A stretch of DNA of 64,000 nucleotides from NCBI GenBank assembly GCA_015232575.1, contig JADFZL010000003.1, positions 318,001 through 382,000 on the forward strand. Direction: 5' to 3'. The DNA is from Candidatus Rifleibacteriota bacterium (GTDB lineage Bacteria > Muiribacteriota > Ozemobacteria > Ozemobacterales > Ozemobacteraceae). The notes beneath the pieces were generated by a model that saw nothing but the letters and a program-made list of their open reading frames with translations, had not been told where the DNA came from and did not search any database. This document shows positions 44,033 through 53,620 of this stretch, one piece after another (within the stretch, counting starts at the first letter, position 1; every line of letters begins with the position of its first letter). Made by a program: the position numbers and the translations under genes.

Positions 44033-44193
44033 TACACAATAGTTTAAATTATCGCCCTTCGGGCGGACTATTTATTGTCAATGATACGCATCGTTATTAA
44101 AATTGTGAAAGTCTGACTTGAAAACCCGCATCAGACCAATATCGATTTTTTCCATTTTGCAAAATCTTAATAATTATGCATACCGTTGTTTAT

Positions 44194-44276
44194 TGTCATC
44201 TCGACCGAAGGGAGAGATCTCCGAAAGGTTAGATCAAGTAGAAAATACGAGATTTCTCCCTTCGGTCGAAATGACA
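44194..44276. repeat. Dispersed palindromic repeat (copy without clear outer termini)
   Basis: Inverted repeat with TGTCATCTCGACCGAAGGGA on the left and TCCCTTCGGTCGAAATGACA on the right, 83 bases in all. It is the most symmetrical copy of the core. GCAAAATCTTAATAATTATG upstream (44159) resembles the outer terminus of the MITE-like copies. Within the 44033-44364 gap I otherwise see only a small CGCCC-TTC-GGGCG hairpin (about 44054) and the promoter below. Confidence 0.7.
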
Positions 44277-44304
44277 TAATAGAAATTCTTAGTTAGTCTT
44301 TCTC

Positions 44305-44333
44305 TTGCGGATTTTCTAAAAATCCTGTAAAAT
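44305..44333 (+). promoter_or_regulatory. Promoter of the clostripain-like gene
   Basis: TTGCGG, exactly 17 bases, TAAAAT, about 30 bases before the ATG, with AGGAG in between. Confidence 0.5.
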
Positions 44334-44364
44334 TCGTTATACACATTTATACAGGAGTAAAAAA

Positions 44365-45603
44365 ATGAAAAAAGTTCCCATTATTCTTTTATTTGCAGCG
44401 ATGTTTTGCCTTTCCTGCCCGTCAGCTTATGCATTGAATGATTGGACAGTAGCGATGTATTTCGTTGCTGACGATACTGAATCTGATGCAATGGTTAAAT
44501 CCCATATTAATGCAATAAACGAACTTGCAGCACTTGGCAATCGTCCAAATGAGTATGAGATGGTTGTTCTTTTCGATCGTCCAAAGGAAGGTGCATGGAG
44601 ATTTTCTTTTGAAGGCGGCAAGGTAAAAGTTGATTCGAAACTTGGTAGAACAAACATGGGATCTCCTTATACGCTCTGGGAATTCCTGAAATACGTAACC
44701 CAGAAACATCCGGCAAAGCATTATGCTCTGATAATTGCGGGACACGGCAGCGGAATTTTTTCCTGGCGTGGTACAGGTGGTGTAAATGATTCAATGCCCG
44801 GTTCAGTAAACTTCGACCCGGATCGTTTTGTTGGCTATGATGACACAGACAAAGATTGTTTAACCGTTTTTGAAGTTCAGGCTGTTATCGAAGCCTTTTC
44901 CCAGAAATTGAACGCAGGAAAACGTCTCGATCTGCTCTCATTCGATTCATGCATGCCAGGTTCAATCGAGGCACTCTGTCAGCTTTCCAGATGTTCAGAT
45001 GTTATCGTTTCAAGTCCGGAAACCACATGGATCGGCGGAGTTCCATACAGCAAAATTCTCAGAACACTCGCAGCAAACACAAAAGTTACATCTGAAGAAC
45101 TTGGCAGCCTGTTTGCGAAAAGCTACGTTGATAAAGGTTTGAATCTCTCATCGCGCGGTGATGTTAGCGGTGTTTACCGTCCGGCCAGGGCTGAAAAGCT
45201 TGTTGCAGCATTTGATCTGTTCTCAATTGAATTACTTAATGCATACAGAACCGGCAATAAAACTTCCTTCAAAAATTTGATTAAATATGGAGATAATGAC
45301 CGATACTGGGATATCGGAAGAATACTTACTTCAATTGTTTCAGGAAACACTGATTTGAGTACGTTTTCCAATGCCAGTGTGATCAAGCAGACTGCAAGTG
45401 ATGTTCTTGATGCAGTAAAAGAGTCAAGAGTTACAGTCTGGTACAGTGGAAAATACGCTGATAACAAAGTAGCGGGTCTCTCACTTGCCTGGCCTGTTAA
45501 AGATGAATATTCCAAGTGGCGTCCGTTTTATAAAGCTCTTGCGTTGTCCCAGATGACACATTGGGATGAATTTCTTGACGCTTTTCACGGAATAAACCGC
45601 TGA
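44365..45603 (+). CDS. Exported C11 (clostripain-like) cysteine peptidase
   Basis: 412-residue exported peptidase with a signal peptide (1-24, ending SAYALND). The clan CD catalytic pair is visible: His127 in ALIIAGHGSG and Cys196 in LLSFDSCMPGS. WTVAMYFVADDTES and the SSPETTWIGGVPY stretch are also typical of peptidase C11. The family cleaves after Arg or Lys and includes clostripain. A promoter, AGGAG and terminator frame it as a single-gene unit. With the C25 gene at 19908 this makes two clan-CD secreted peptidases in the window. Confidence 0.9.
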   Translation: MKKVPIILLFAAMFCLSCPSAYALNDWTVAMYFVADDTESDAMVKSHINAINELAALGNRPNEYEMVVLFDRPKEGAWRFSFEGGKVKVDSKLGRTNMGSPYTLWEFLKYVTQKHPAKHYALIIAGHGSGIFSWRGTGGVNDSMPGSVNFDPDRFVGYDDTDKDCLTVFEVQAVIEAFSQKLNAGKRLDLLSFDSCMPGSIEALCQLSRCSDVIVSSPETTWIGGVPYSKILRTLAANTKVTSEELGSLFAKSYVDKGLNLSSRGDVSGVYRPARAEKLVAAFDLFSIELLNAYRTGNKTSFKNLIKYGDNDRYWDIGRILTSIVSGNTDLSTFSNASVIKQTASDVLDAVKESRVTVWYSGKYADNKVAGLSLAWPVKDEYSKWRPFYKALALSQMTHWDEFLDAFHGINR

Positions 45604-45614
45604 TTTTAGACCTT

Positions 45615-45655
45615 AAGCAAAACAACCAGATTAACCAGATCTGGTTGTTTTGCTT
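45615..45655. terminator. Rho-independent terminator after the C11 peptidase gene
   Basis: Perfect 17-base stem (AAGCAAAACAACCAGAT and complement), 7-base loop, with T-rich distal arm. Confidence 0.88.
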
Positions 45656-45671
45656 TAGGTAAAGTATTCAG

Positions 45672-45700
45672 TTGACATTTGATGGCTGCTCTCTTAAAAT
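45672..45700 (+). promoter_or_regulatory. Consensus promoter for a leaderless transcript
   Basis: TTGACA, exactly 17 bases, TAAAAT. The start codon begins 10 bases after the -10, so the expected transcription start (about 45707) leaves almost no 5' leader, and no ribosome site is present. Confidence 0.7.
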
Positions 45701-45709
45701 TACAAACCT

Positions 45710-47176
45710 ATGGCAGAAAGAGAAAATATAGAGTTATTCCGAAACTCAGGCATTACTAAGAGAATCGTCATCACATCATTGCTGGTTGTGATGCTGCCCG
45801 TTCTCATACTTGGTTCGATTAAAGTTTTTTCTATTGAAGCAAATTCCAAAGTAGTTATTTTCCTTGGAAACGTTTTTCTTCTCGTGGGGCTGCTCTCTGC
45901 ATTTTTCATCAGCCGTTCAATAGTCAAACCGATCGAAAAAATAAGAAAAAAAATCTCACTTTTCATAAGTAAGAGACAAGTGCAGAGTTTTACCGATTCA
46001 GGCGAAGACGAGCTTTCAGAGCTATCTTTCGATCTTCAGAAAGTATTTGAAATCTGGAACACTGAAATAGGTAAAATTGTAAGGAAACAAAAGGAAAGAA
46101 CTGAGGAAACAGTCAAAGTTGTATCTGCTCAGAATCAGTATGAAACTCAGCTTATTCTGACACGATCATGTCTTTTGATTGCACAGAAACTCAATACAAG
46201 TTTCGATTTTCAGACAAATCTGAAAACGATTCTTGATGAAGCGGTAAAAACCCTTAATATTCAATGGGCATCTGTGCTTCTTGTTAACAGAGACACTCTT
46301 GAAATGAGCGTAGTTTGCGTCAGAGGCATTGAACAGTCGCTTCTTGACGACCTTGCTGAAGATCATTATCCTTCGGTTAAGCTTAAACCCAACGAAGGAT
46401 TATCAGGAATGGTCATTAAAGAAGGAGTTCCGCTGATTGCAAACAAAGGATTCAGAGATCCGCGCTATAAAACTTTTTCTGAATTCCGCGCCAAAGATGA
46501 AAAAATAGCAAGCATTCTGTGCGCCCCGATAAAAGGTGCCGATGGAAGCACTCTTGGCGTAATAAATTTCATCAATCGAATTAATCCTCCGTTTTTCAGA
46601 AATGAAGATATTCCATACGCACTGGACCTTTGCACCCTCGCAAGCCTTGTCATTGAAAGAAACAAACTATATGATTCACTTTTCACAGATGAGGTAACCG
46701 GGCTGCTTGGCTACAGAGTCTGGCGATCTTTTTTCATTGAAGAAGCTGCTCGTGCCGCCAGATATTCACAAACTCTGTCTGTTGCAATTGTTGAAATTGA
46801 TAAATTCAACAGCCTCATAGAAAAAACTTCTCCCGATTTTGGGATTCAGATTTCTCAGGAAATTGGTAAAGCAGTTAAAAGATGCCTGAGAGATATAGAC
46901 CTCGGAAGCAGAGTCAAAGAAAGATACTACCTCCTACTTCCAAACACAGACTCGTCAGGATCAGTGTTCCTGATAGGCAGATTAAAGGAATTAGTTGAAA
47001 ATTCATCATTTTCTTTTAAAGATAACACTTACAAAGTCAAATTATCCGCAGGAATAGCCTCGTTTCCTGAATCGGGAGCTGATCCAAAAAATCTTTCCGA
47101 ATTTGCTCTTTCCACACTTAGTAAAATTCGGAAATCTGCTCAGGCAAGGGCAGCAGTATACGAAAAAAATACGTAG
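45710..47176 (+). CDS. Membrane GAF sensor with degenerate GGDEF domain
   Basis: 488-residue signalling protein: two transmembrane segments (about 19-40 and 48-68) with almost no loop between them, a HAMP-like linker, a coiled coil (120-160), a GAF sensor domain (about 160-320) and a C-terminal domain of GGDEF fold (from about 325: TDEVTGLLGYRVWRSFFIEE). The active-site GGDEF is replaced by KERYY (403-407), so diguanylate cyclase activity is not expected; it may bind GTP or c-di-GMP or only signal by contact. The start is ATG 45710 with a promoter so close that the mRNA is probably leaderless. metG follows 19 bases later. Confidence 0.8.
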   Translation: MAERENIELFRNSGITKRIVITSLLVVMLPVLILGSIKVFSIEANSKVVIFLGNVFLLVGLLSAFFISRSIVKPIEKIRKKISLFISKRQVQSFTDSGEDELSELSFDLQKVFEIWNTEIGKIVRKQKERTEETVKVVSAQNQYETQLILTRSCLLIAQKLNTSFDFQTNLKTILDEAVKTLNIQWASVLLVNRDTLEMSVVCVRGIEQSLLDDLAEDHYPSVKLKPNEGLSGMVIKEGVPLIANKGFRDPRYKTFSEFRAKDEKIASILCAPIKGADGSTLGVINFINRINPPFFRNEDIPYALDLCTLASLVIERNKLYDSLFTDEVTGLLGYRVWRSFFIEEAARAARYSQTLSVAIVEIDKFNSLIEKTSPDFGIQISQEIGKAVKRCLRDIDLGSRVKERYYLLLPNTDSSGSVFLIGRLKELVENSSFSFKDNTYKVKLSAGIASFPESGADPKNLSEFALSTLSKIRKSAQARAAVYEKNT

Positions 47177-47195
47177 GCATTGAAAGGAAAAATTT

Positions 47196-49196
47196 ATGAA
47201 AAAGAATTCATTTTATATTACCACTCCAATTTATTATGCAAATGCTGATCTTCACATCGGACACGCTTTTACAACTCTTGCTGCAGACACAGCCACACGT
47301 TATCAGAAAGCACTTGGAAATGAAGCTTTTTTCCTGACCGGATCAGATGAACATGGTCAAAAAGTTGAACAAGCCGCAAAACTTCGGGGAATTTCACCAA
47401 AACAGCACACCGATGAAATGGTTGAAAAGTTCATTTCGCTCTGGAAAAAACTTGATATTAAATATGACAAATTTGTAAGAACCACAGATGATTATCATGC
47501 AAAAACAGTTCAGCACGTCCTCACACTGCTTCATGAAAAAGGGCACATTTACGAAGACAAGTATCAGGGATGGTATTGTACCCCTTGCGAAAGATTCTGG
47601 ACAGAAAAAGAAGTTCCGGAAAAGGTATGCCCTGATTGCAAAAGACCTGTTGAAACAATCGAAGAGAAAAATTATTTTTTCAGAATGTCAACATTTCAAA
47701 ATCAGTTAATTGAATATATCAAAAATAATCCGAACTTCATCAGGCCAGAATCAAGAATGAACGAAGTTCTCGGATTCCTGAATCAGCCACTCGCAGATTT
47801 GTGCATTTCAAGACCTAAAAAACGCCTTTCATGGGGAATAGAAATTCCGTTTGATAGAGATTACGTTACTTATGTCTGGTTTGACGCGCTTACAAACTAC
47901 ATCAGCGCAGCCGGGTATCCGCATGACATGAATCATTTCAACAAATACTGGCCAGCATCATTCCACCTCATCGGAAAAGACATATTGACAACCCACTCTG
48001 TATACTGGTCTACAATGCTTATGGCACTTGGTCTTCCGCTTCCGGAATGCATCTTCGCCCATGGCTGGTGGGTGTTAAGCGGTGGAAAAATGTCTAAATC
48101 TGTTGGAAATGTTGTTGATCCACTTACACTGGTTGATAAATACGGGCTTGACTCATTTAGATTCTTCCTTTTCCGCGAAATGGTCTTCGGAGCGGACGCG
48201 GCTTTCTCTGAAGAATCTTTCGTATACAGATACAACGCAGACCTTGCAAATGATTTCGGCAACCTTCTTCAAAGGATTCTTCCACTTGTACATCGCTATA
48301 GAAACGGAGTATTTCATAAACCACAGAAAATACACTTTTCCCAGACTGAAGAGGTAATTTCTATTGTGAATTCTCTGAAATCAACTTACTTTTCAGCAAT
48401 GAACGGTCTTCAGTTTCACGATGCTCTGGCTAAAATATGGGAATTAATCACACGTTTGAACAAATATGTTGATGAACTTGCTCCGTGGTCGCTTGCCAAA
48501 GCTGAAAAAACCGATGAGCTTGATGAAGTTTTTTATACTATAGGCGAAGGAATTCGCATTGTTGCGCATCTGGTAAACCCGTTCATGCCTCATAAAGCTC
48601 CTGAATTTCTTAGACAAATCGGTCTTTCTGAAACTTTTCAGCCTCTTTTATCTCTTGAATGGGGACAACTGCCTGATGCAACTCTCTGCAGACAACCTGA
48701 GCCGATCTTTCCGAGAATTGACACTCCACGCATTGAAAATCTTAAAACAGATAAAAATCAGAAAGCAGCTTCTGCCGAAACATCGAAAGTTTCTGCCGAA
48801 AAAGTTGAAAAAGCCTCTGTGAGCACTGCCCCTGCAGCACCATCAAGTGATTCTTCAGCCGCAGAGGAAGCTCTGATTGAATACGAGGATTTTATGAAGA
48901 CACACTTATGTGTAGCGGAAGTAATTACGGCAGAAAAAGTTGAAAAAGCTGACAAACTTCTTAAATTATCCGTCAGAATTGGAGAAGAAACACGCAGTCT
49001 GGTGGCTGGAATAGCCCTTCATTATAAGCCCGAAGATCTTATTGGAAAACAGGTTGTAATGGTTAAAAATCTGAAACCAGCCAAAATTCGCGGTGTAGTA
49101 TCACACGGAATGATTCTCGCGGCAGGAACTCCAGACGGAGGACTGGCACTTGTCACACCTTCAAAACCATCGGTCTGTGGTGTACGTGTTAAATAG
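47196..49196 (+). CDS. metG: Methionyl-tRNA synthetase with C-terminal tRNA-binding domain
   Basis: 666-residue class I synthetase charging tRNA-Met. It has HIGHAF (20-25), a single zinc knuckle (CTPCERFW...CPDC), the KMSKS loop (GGKMSKSVGNVVDP) and an anticodon-binding helical domain. A low-complexity Ala/Ser/Glu linker (about 525-560) leads to a C-terminal EMAP/Trbp111-like OB domain (VAEVITAEKVEKADKLLKLS, then VMVKNLKPAKIRGVVSHGM), as in E. coli and Bacillus enzymes. The zinc knuckle with one CxxC pair indicates the bacterial type 2-like form. An AAGGAA ribosome site is near. Confidence 0.97.
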   Translation: MKKNSFYITTPIYYANADLHIGHAFTTLAADTATRYQKALGNEAFFLTGSDEHGQKVEQAAKLRGISPKQHTDEMVEKFISLWKKLDIKYDKFVRTTDDYHAKTVQHVLTLLHEKGHIYEDKYQGWYCTPCERFWTEKEVPEKVCPDCKRPVETIEEKNYFFRMSTFQNQLIEYIKNNPNFIRPESRMNEVLGFLNQPLADLCISRPKKRLSWGIEIPFDRDYVTYVWFDALTNYISAAGYPHDMNHFNKYWPASFHLIGKDILTTHSVYWSTMLMALGLPLPECIFAHGWWVLSGGKMSKSVGNVVDPLTLVDKYGLDSFRFFLFREMVFGADAAFSEESFVYRYNADLANDFGNLLQRILPLVHRYRNGVFHKPQKIHFSQTEEVISIVNSLKSTYFSAMNGLQFHDALAKIWELITRLNKYVDELAPWSLAKAEKTDELDEVFYTIGEGIRIVAHLVNPFMPHKAPEFLRQIGLSETFQPLLSLEWGQLPDATLCRQPEPIFPRIDTPRIENLKTDKNQKAASAETSKVSAEKVEKASVSTAPAAPSSDSSAAEEALIEYEDFMKTHLCVAEVITAEKVEKADKLLKLSVRIGEETRSLVAGIALHYKPEDLIGKQVVMVKNLKPAKIRGVVSHGMILAAGTPDGGLALVTPSKPSVCGVRVK

Positions 49197-49265
49197 ATGA
49201 CTGAATACATTGAATTTTCTTTTCCAGACAGGGGAATATGCCCTGATATTACGGATATTCTATGA
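49197..49265 (+). other. 22-codon mini-ORF linking metG and tatD
   Basis: ATG follows the metG TAG immediately, in the same frame, and its TGA overlaps the tatD start as ATGA. It may couple tatD translation to metG, since tatD has no good ribosome site. Product unlikely to matter. Confidence 0.25.
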
Positions 49266-50047
49266 GCGGACTTCCCCTTGTTGATGTGCACGCTCACTTA
49301 CAGGATGAATCTTATTCTGCAGGTGAGCTTGATGCTATTATTGCAGATATTCAGAGTTCTTCCATGTATGCGGTTGTCAACTGCGGAAGCGACCTTGTTT
49401 CCAGTCAAAAAGCAGTAGAGCTTTCTGACAGGCATTCAAAGCTATGGGCAATGGCGGGCTTTCATCCACATGATGCGAAAAAATGGACAGATGATTCATT
49501 ATCTCAAATCGCTAAAATGATTGAACACCCGAAAGTGCTTGGCATCGGCGAAATAGGCCTTGATTATCACTACGATTTTTCACCGCGGGACGAACAGATT
49601 GATGTTTTTTCCAAACAGTGGATATTTGCTGCGGAAAAGCAACTTCCTGTCGAAGTTCACGTCAGAAAAGCTTATGAAGACTTCTGGAAAGTAACAAAAA
49701 ATCTTCCTGAGAACCCAAAAGTGATTCTGCACTGCTTTTCCGGCGGAATTGAAGAAGCCAGAAAAGCAGTTGAACTTGGATACAGCATTTCAATCGGTGG
49801 TGTAATTACTTTTCCGAAAAGTAACTCTGTACGTGAAATAATTCAGACTATTCCCATCGAAAGAATTCATCTTGAAACAGATTGCCCTTATCTCGCCCCA
49901 GTGCCGCTCAGGGGAAAGAAAAATGATCCGACAAAATTGAGATATGCATTTGAAACTCTATGCAGTCTCAAAGAAATGAACGAAGCAGAGTTAGCAGAGC
50001 AGTTGAAAAAAAATGCTGAAAACTTTTTCGGAAAGAAATTTTCCTAA
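49262..50047 (+). CDS. tatD: TatD family metal-dependent hydrolase (DNase)
   Basis: 261-residue hydrolase of the TatD family (3'-5' DNA exonuclease/metallo-hydrolase). The metal ligands are in VDVHAHLQDE, EIGLDYHYDFSP, EVHVRKA, LHCFSGG and LETDCPYLAP, all family-typical. Linkage of tatD downstream of metG is widespread in bacteria. The ATG at 49262 lacks a strong ribosome site but is overlapped by a mini-ORF from metG, so coupled translation is probable. Confidence 0.93.
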   Translation: MSGLPLVDVHAHLQDESYSAGELDAIIADIQSSSMYAVVNCGSDLVSSQKAVELSDRHSKLWAMAGFHPHDAKKWTDDSLSQIAKMIEHPKVLGIGEIGLDYHYDFSPRDEQIDVFSKQWIFAAEKQLPVEVHVRKAYEDFWKVTKNLPENPKVILHCFSGGIEEARKAVELGYSISIGGVITFPKSNSVREIIQTIPIERIHLETDCPYLAPVPLRGKKNDPTKLRYAFETLCSLKEMNEAELAEQLKKNAENFFGKKFS

Positions 50048-50049
50048 TT

Positions 50050-50199
50050 ATAGAAAATTTTAACAAAGGGGCCATTTATACTATATCAATTTGACCGAAG
50101 GGAGAAATCTAGCACTTACCGAGATCTCTCACATTCGTTCGAGATGACGGCCCACCCAAAAGTTAACAGTGAATTTGGCCCCTTTTTTATAGATTGTTA
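50050..50199 (+). repeat. MITE/REP-like element, copy 2
   Basis: Outer ends TAGAAAATTTTAACAAAGGG and CCCCTTTTTTATAGATTGTT are imperfect inverted repeats; the core carries TTGACCGAAGGGAGAAATCT and CATTCGTTCGAGATGAC, followed by the shared CCCACCCAAAAGTTAAC box. Same orientation as copy 1. It fills most of the tatD-aroB gap. Ends are approximate. Confidence 0.7.
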
Positions 50200-50243
50200 T
50201 ATTAATGAAGTCGTAAAACCTGATTGCCGGGAGTTAAAAAATC

Positions 50244-51341
50244 ATGGAAACACATAATATTTCATTTAACCGAACTCACAGTTATGAAATTTTCCTCGGA
50301 AACGATATTTTTCCGCGAATAGCTGGCAAAATATCACGAATGGGATATTCAAAAAAATGTGTCATCATCACGAATGAGATTGTCGCTAAGTGGTATCTAG
50401 AGCCCATTACATCTGATTTTCGAAGCAGGGGATACGAAATATTCAGTATTATACTGCCAGACGGCGAAGAGCATAAAAATCTCAATACCGTCCAATCTAT
50501 TTATAATCAGTTCCACACATTCAAAATCGACCGAAACTCACCGATTGTAACACTTGGCGGCGGAGTTATCGGCGACATGGGTGGTTTCTGTGCTGCAACC
50601 TGGCTCAGAGGTATACCGTATATTCAGATACCAACAACACTTCTCGCGATGGTTGATGCGTCAATTGGCGGAAAAGTCGGAGTCAATCTTTCAACCTCGA
50701 AAAATCTTATTGGCGCCTTCTATCAGCCAATGCTTGTTGGAATAGACATCTCTGTTCTCAGAACTCTTCCCCTTACCCAATTATCCTACGGAGTGGTTGA
50801 AGCCGTTAAGCATGCCATGATAGCTGATCCGGCATATTTTAAATTTATTATGAAAAACCGTTCAGAAATTAAAAACCGTGAACCGGCACTCATGCAGAGA
50901 CTCATAAGAAGATCACTAAATATAAAGAAGGCAATTGTAGAGAAAGATGAACTTGATAAAGGCAGCCGTGCCCTGTTAAATTTCGGTCATACATTTGGAC
51001 ATGCTCTTGAGGGGCTCGGCGAATATCGAAGATATCACCATGGCGAAGCTGTAGGACTCGGAATGCTTATGGCAATCAACCTTTCAAAGCGTCTCGGTAA
51101 GCTCAAAGAAGACTATTCGGACAAGTTGAAGGAATTTCTTGTCGATTTTAATCTTCCAATAAAAATTCCCCTAGAATACTCTGCGCAGGATATACTTGAT
51201 AAGATGCAGTCAGATAAAAAACGAAATAAAAACGAAATTAATATGATTATTCCAACATACATGGGCTCTGTTGAAAAACTGGCTGTAAGCATGGATGATC
51301 TTCCGCATTTGCTGGGGGATGTAATCAGTTTAATGAAATAA
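50244..51341 (+). CDS. aroB: 3-dehydroquinate synthase
   Basis: 365-residue NAD- and Zn/Co-dependent enzyme that makes 3-dehydroquinate from DAHP, second step of the shikimate pathway. It shows the NAD-binding LGGGVIGDMGGFCAATWLRGIPYIQIPTTLLA segment, DASIGGKVGVN, and metal-binding Glu/His in EAVKHAMI, LNFGHTFGHALE and YHHGEAVGLGM. The length is standard. GGGAG lies about ten bases before the ATG. No other shikimate gene adjoins it; nrdJ follows 29 bases later. Confidence 0.96.
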   Translation: METHNISFNRTHSYEIFLGNDIFPRIAGKISRMGYSKKCVIITNEIVAKWYLEPITSDFRSRGYEIFSIILPDGEEHKNLNTVQSIYNQFHTFKIDRNSPIVTLGGGVIGDMGGFCAATWLRGIPYIQIPTTLLAMVDASIGGKVGVNLSTSKNLIGAFYQPMLVGIDISVLRTLPLTQLSYGVVEAVKHAMIADPAYFKFIMKNRSEIKNREPALMQRLIRRSLNIKKAIVEKDELDKGSRALLNFGHTFGHALEGLGEYRRYHHGEAVGLGMLMAINLSKRLGKLKEDYSDKLKEFLVDFNLPIKIPLEYSAQDILDKMQSDKKRNKNEINMIIPTYMGSVEKLAVSMDDLPHLLGDVISLMK

Positions 51342-51370
51342 AAAATCCAGTATTACAGGAGATTCTGAAA

Positions 51371-53620
51371 ATGTTTACACAAAATGCAATGAAAGTTCTT
51401 TCCAGAAGATATTTAATCAAAGATGCTGATGGAAAGCCTTCTGAATCAGTATCTGATCTTTTCCGGCGTGTTGCAAAAACCATAGCATCTGTTGAAAGAA
51501 GTTTTCCCAAGTCTTCTTACACAGCAGAGCAGATGGAAGATATCTTTTTCGGAATGATGACTGAACTGGAATTCATGCCAAACAGCCCAACTTTAATGAA
51601 TGCCGGTAGAGAACTTGGACAGCTTTCTGCATGTTTTGTGTTGCCTATCGAAGATTCAATGGATGGAATATTTGAATCTATCAAGAATGCTGCATTAATT
51701 CACAAGTCTGGTGGTGGAACCGGTTTCAGTTTTTCGAGACTGAGACCGGCAAATGACATTGTTGCAAGTACAAACGGGGTCAGCTCCGGACCAGTATCAT
51801 TCATGAAAGTTTTTAATATCGCTACTGAAACAATCAAGCAGGGTGGCACACGACGTGGTGCAAACATGGGTATTCTCAGGGTTGATCATCCGGATATCAT
51901 GGATTTCATTAATTCAAAGACAGATAACGATGCACTTACAAATTTCAATATTTCAGTTGGAATAACAACAGCTTTCATGGACGCTGTCTCCAAAGGTGAA
52001 GAATATTCATTGATTAATCCGCGAACCGGCAAAGAAGCAGGAAAGCTGAATGCCAGTGAAGTTTTTCAGCAGATTATTGAAAATTCCTGGAAAAACGGCG
52101 AACCTGGAATTATTTTCCTTGATCGCCTGAATAAAGATAACCCAACTCCACAGGCAGGTCAGATTGAATCAACCAACCCGTGTGGCGAGCAACCTCTATT
52201 GCCTTTTGAATCATGTAATCTTGGCTCAATCAACCTTGCAAAATTTGCTGCTCCACCTGACAGCATTCATCGAATAGATCATGAAAGGCTGAAAAAGGCA
52301 GTTAAATTTGCAATCAGATTTCTGGATAATGTTATTGAAGCAAATCGCTATCCAATTCCCGATATCGACAAAATGACAAAGTCCAACAGAAAAATAGGCC
52401 TTGGAATCATGGGCTGGGCTGATTTACTTATTAAGCTGAATGTGCCCTATAATTCAGAAGAAGCTCTTGGAATTGCTGAAGAACTGATGGCATTTCTTTC
52501 CAGAGAGGCATGGGCAGCATCGGCTGAACTTGCAGCAGAAAGAGGGCAATTCCCGAACTTCCCCGGATCAGCCCTGGAAATGCGCGGAACAGGACCTGTA
52601 AGAAATGCAACTGTGACAACTATTGCCCCAACTGGTACAATAAGCATTATTGCAAATTGTTCAAGCGGTATCGAACCACTGTTTGCCGTTGCTTATGAAA
52701 AGCACGTTCTTGATGGAGAGAAGCTTATCGAAGTAAACCCTTTATTTCTGGAGCGTGCACAGGCGGATGGCATTCTCACTGAAGGCCTGCTTACCAAAAT
52801 TGCCGCGAATGGTACATTGGCACATATCAATGAAATTCCGGGAAATATTAAAAAAGTGTTTGTCTGTTCTCATGATATTTCTCCGGAATGGCACATCAGA
52901 ATGCAGGCAGCTTTTCAGAAAAACACTGATAATGCCGTAAGTAAAACCGTAAACTTCCCATCGACAGCAACAAAAAAAGACGTGGAGAGAGTTTTCATGC
53001 TTGCTCACACACTTGGATGCAAAGGAGTAACGGTTTATCGAGACGGCTCAAGAAACGAACAGGTACTGAATATCGGAGGAAAGCACGAAAAATCAATCAG
53101 TCCAAGGCCAAGACCAGAAATAACAACAGGGACAACCGAGCGGGTAAAAATCGGATGCGGAAACTTGTATGTGACGGTAAATGCTGATGAGAATGGAATT
53201 TGTGAAATATTTACCAGTCTGGGGCGGGGTGGGGGATGTCCTTCGCAATCTGAAGCCACAGCCCGTCTTGTATCAATGGCTTTGCGTGCCGGAATAAACG
53301 TGGAAGAGCTTATTGCCCAGCTAAAGGGAATCAGATGTCTTTCGACCCTGAAAAGAGGAAACGGCGGCTCTGGTTCACGCGTTTTATCATGTCCTGATGC
53401 CATTGGAAGAGCTATCGAACGTTATTATCTTGGCAAAGGAAAATCAGAAAATTTAAATGACTCGGCCAAACAATCATCAGAAAGAAAAATTGATAATTCA
53501 AGAGCGTGGGTATCAGATAACGAAAATTATGACCGAATTTGCCCCGACTGCGGTGAACAGCTTAAACACGAAGGCGGATGCGTTATCTGCGCTGATTGCG
53601 GCTATTCAAAGTGTGGCTAA
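51371..53620 (+). CDS. nrdJ: Adenosylcobalamin-dependent (class II) ribonucleotide reductase
   Basis: 749-residue B12-dependent reductase converting ribonucleotides to deoxyribonucleotides without oxygen. Visible motifs are the substrate-binding SPTLMNAG, the redox cysteine in [22 protein letters not shown], the radical-site [13 protein letters not shown], and [21 protein letters not shown]. The C-terminus carries a zinc-ribbon type tail CPDCGEQL ... [13 protein letters not shown], probably with the reducing cysteines. The TSCPxx-type ATP cone is not seen, so allosteric control may be limited. It fits an anaerobic lifestyle. A MITE-like element begins at its stop codon. Confidence 0.95.
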   Translation: MFTQNAMKVLSRRYLIKDADGKPSESVSDLFRRVAKTIASVERSFPKSSYTAEQMEDIFFGMMTELEFMPNSPTLMNAGRELGQLSACFVLPIEDSMDGIFESIKNAALIHKSGGGTGFSFSRLRPANDIVASTNGVSSGPVSFMKVFNIATETIKQGGTRRGANMGILRVDHPDIMDFINSKTDNDALTNFNISVGITTAFMDAVSKGEEYSLINPRTGKEAGKLNASEVFQQIIENSWKNGEPGIIFLDRLNKDNPTPQAGQIESTNPCGEQPLLPFESCNLGSINLAKFAAPPDSIHRIDHERLKKAVKFAIRFLDNVIEANRYPIPDIDKMTKSNRKIGLGIMGWADLLIKLNVPYNSEEALGIAEELMAFLSREAWAASAELAAERGQFPNFPGSALEMRGTGPVRNATVTTIAPTGTISIIANCSSGIEPLFAVAYEKHVLDGEKLIEVNPLFLERAQADGILTEGLLTKIAANGTLAHINEIPGNIKKVFVCSHDISPEWHIRMQAAFQKNTDNAVSKTVNFPSTATKKDVERVFMLAHTLGCKGVTVYRDGSRNEQVLNIGGKHEKSISPRPRPEITTGTTERVKIGCGNLYVTVNADENGICEIFTSLGRGGGCPSQSEATARLVSMALRAGINVEELIAQLKGIRCLSTLKRGNGGSGSRVLSCPDAIGRAIERYYLGKGKSENLNDSAKQSSERKIDNSRAWVSDNENYDRICPDCGEQLKHEGGCVICADCGYSKCG

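Noticed and set aside
44040..44070. Terminator after the papain-like gene (CGCCC-TTC-GGGCG)
   Set aside because: Only a five-base stem and no T-run; too weak to call.
45710..47176. Calling this protein an active diguanylate cyclase
   Set aside because: The GGDEF motif is replaced by KERYY; the fold is present but the active site is not.
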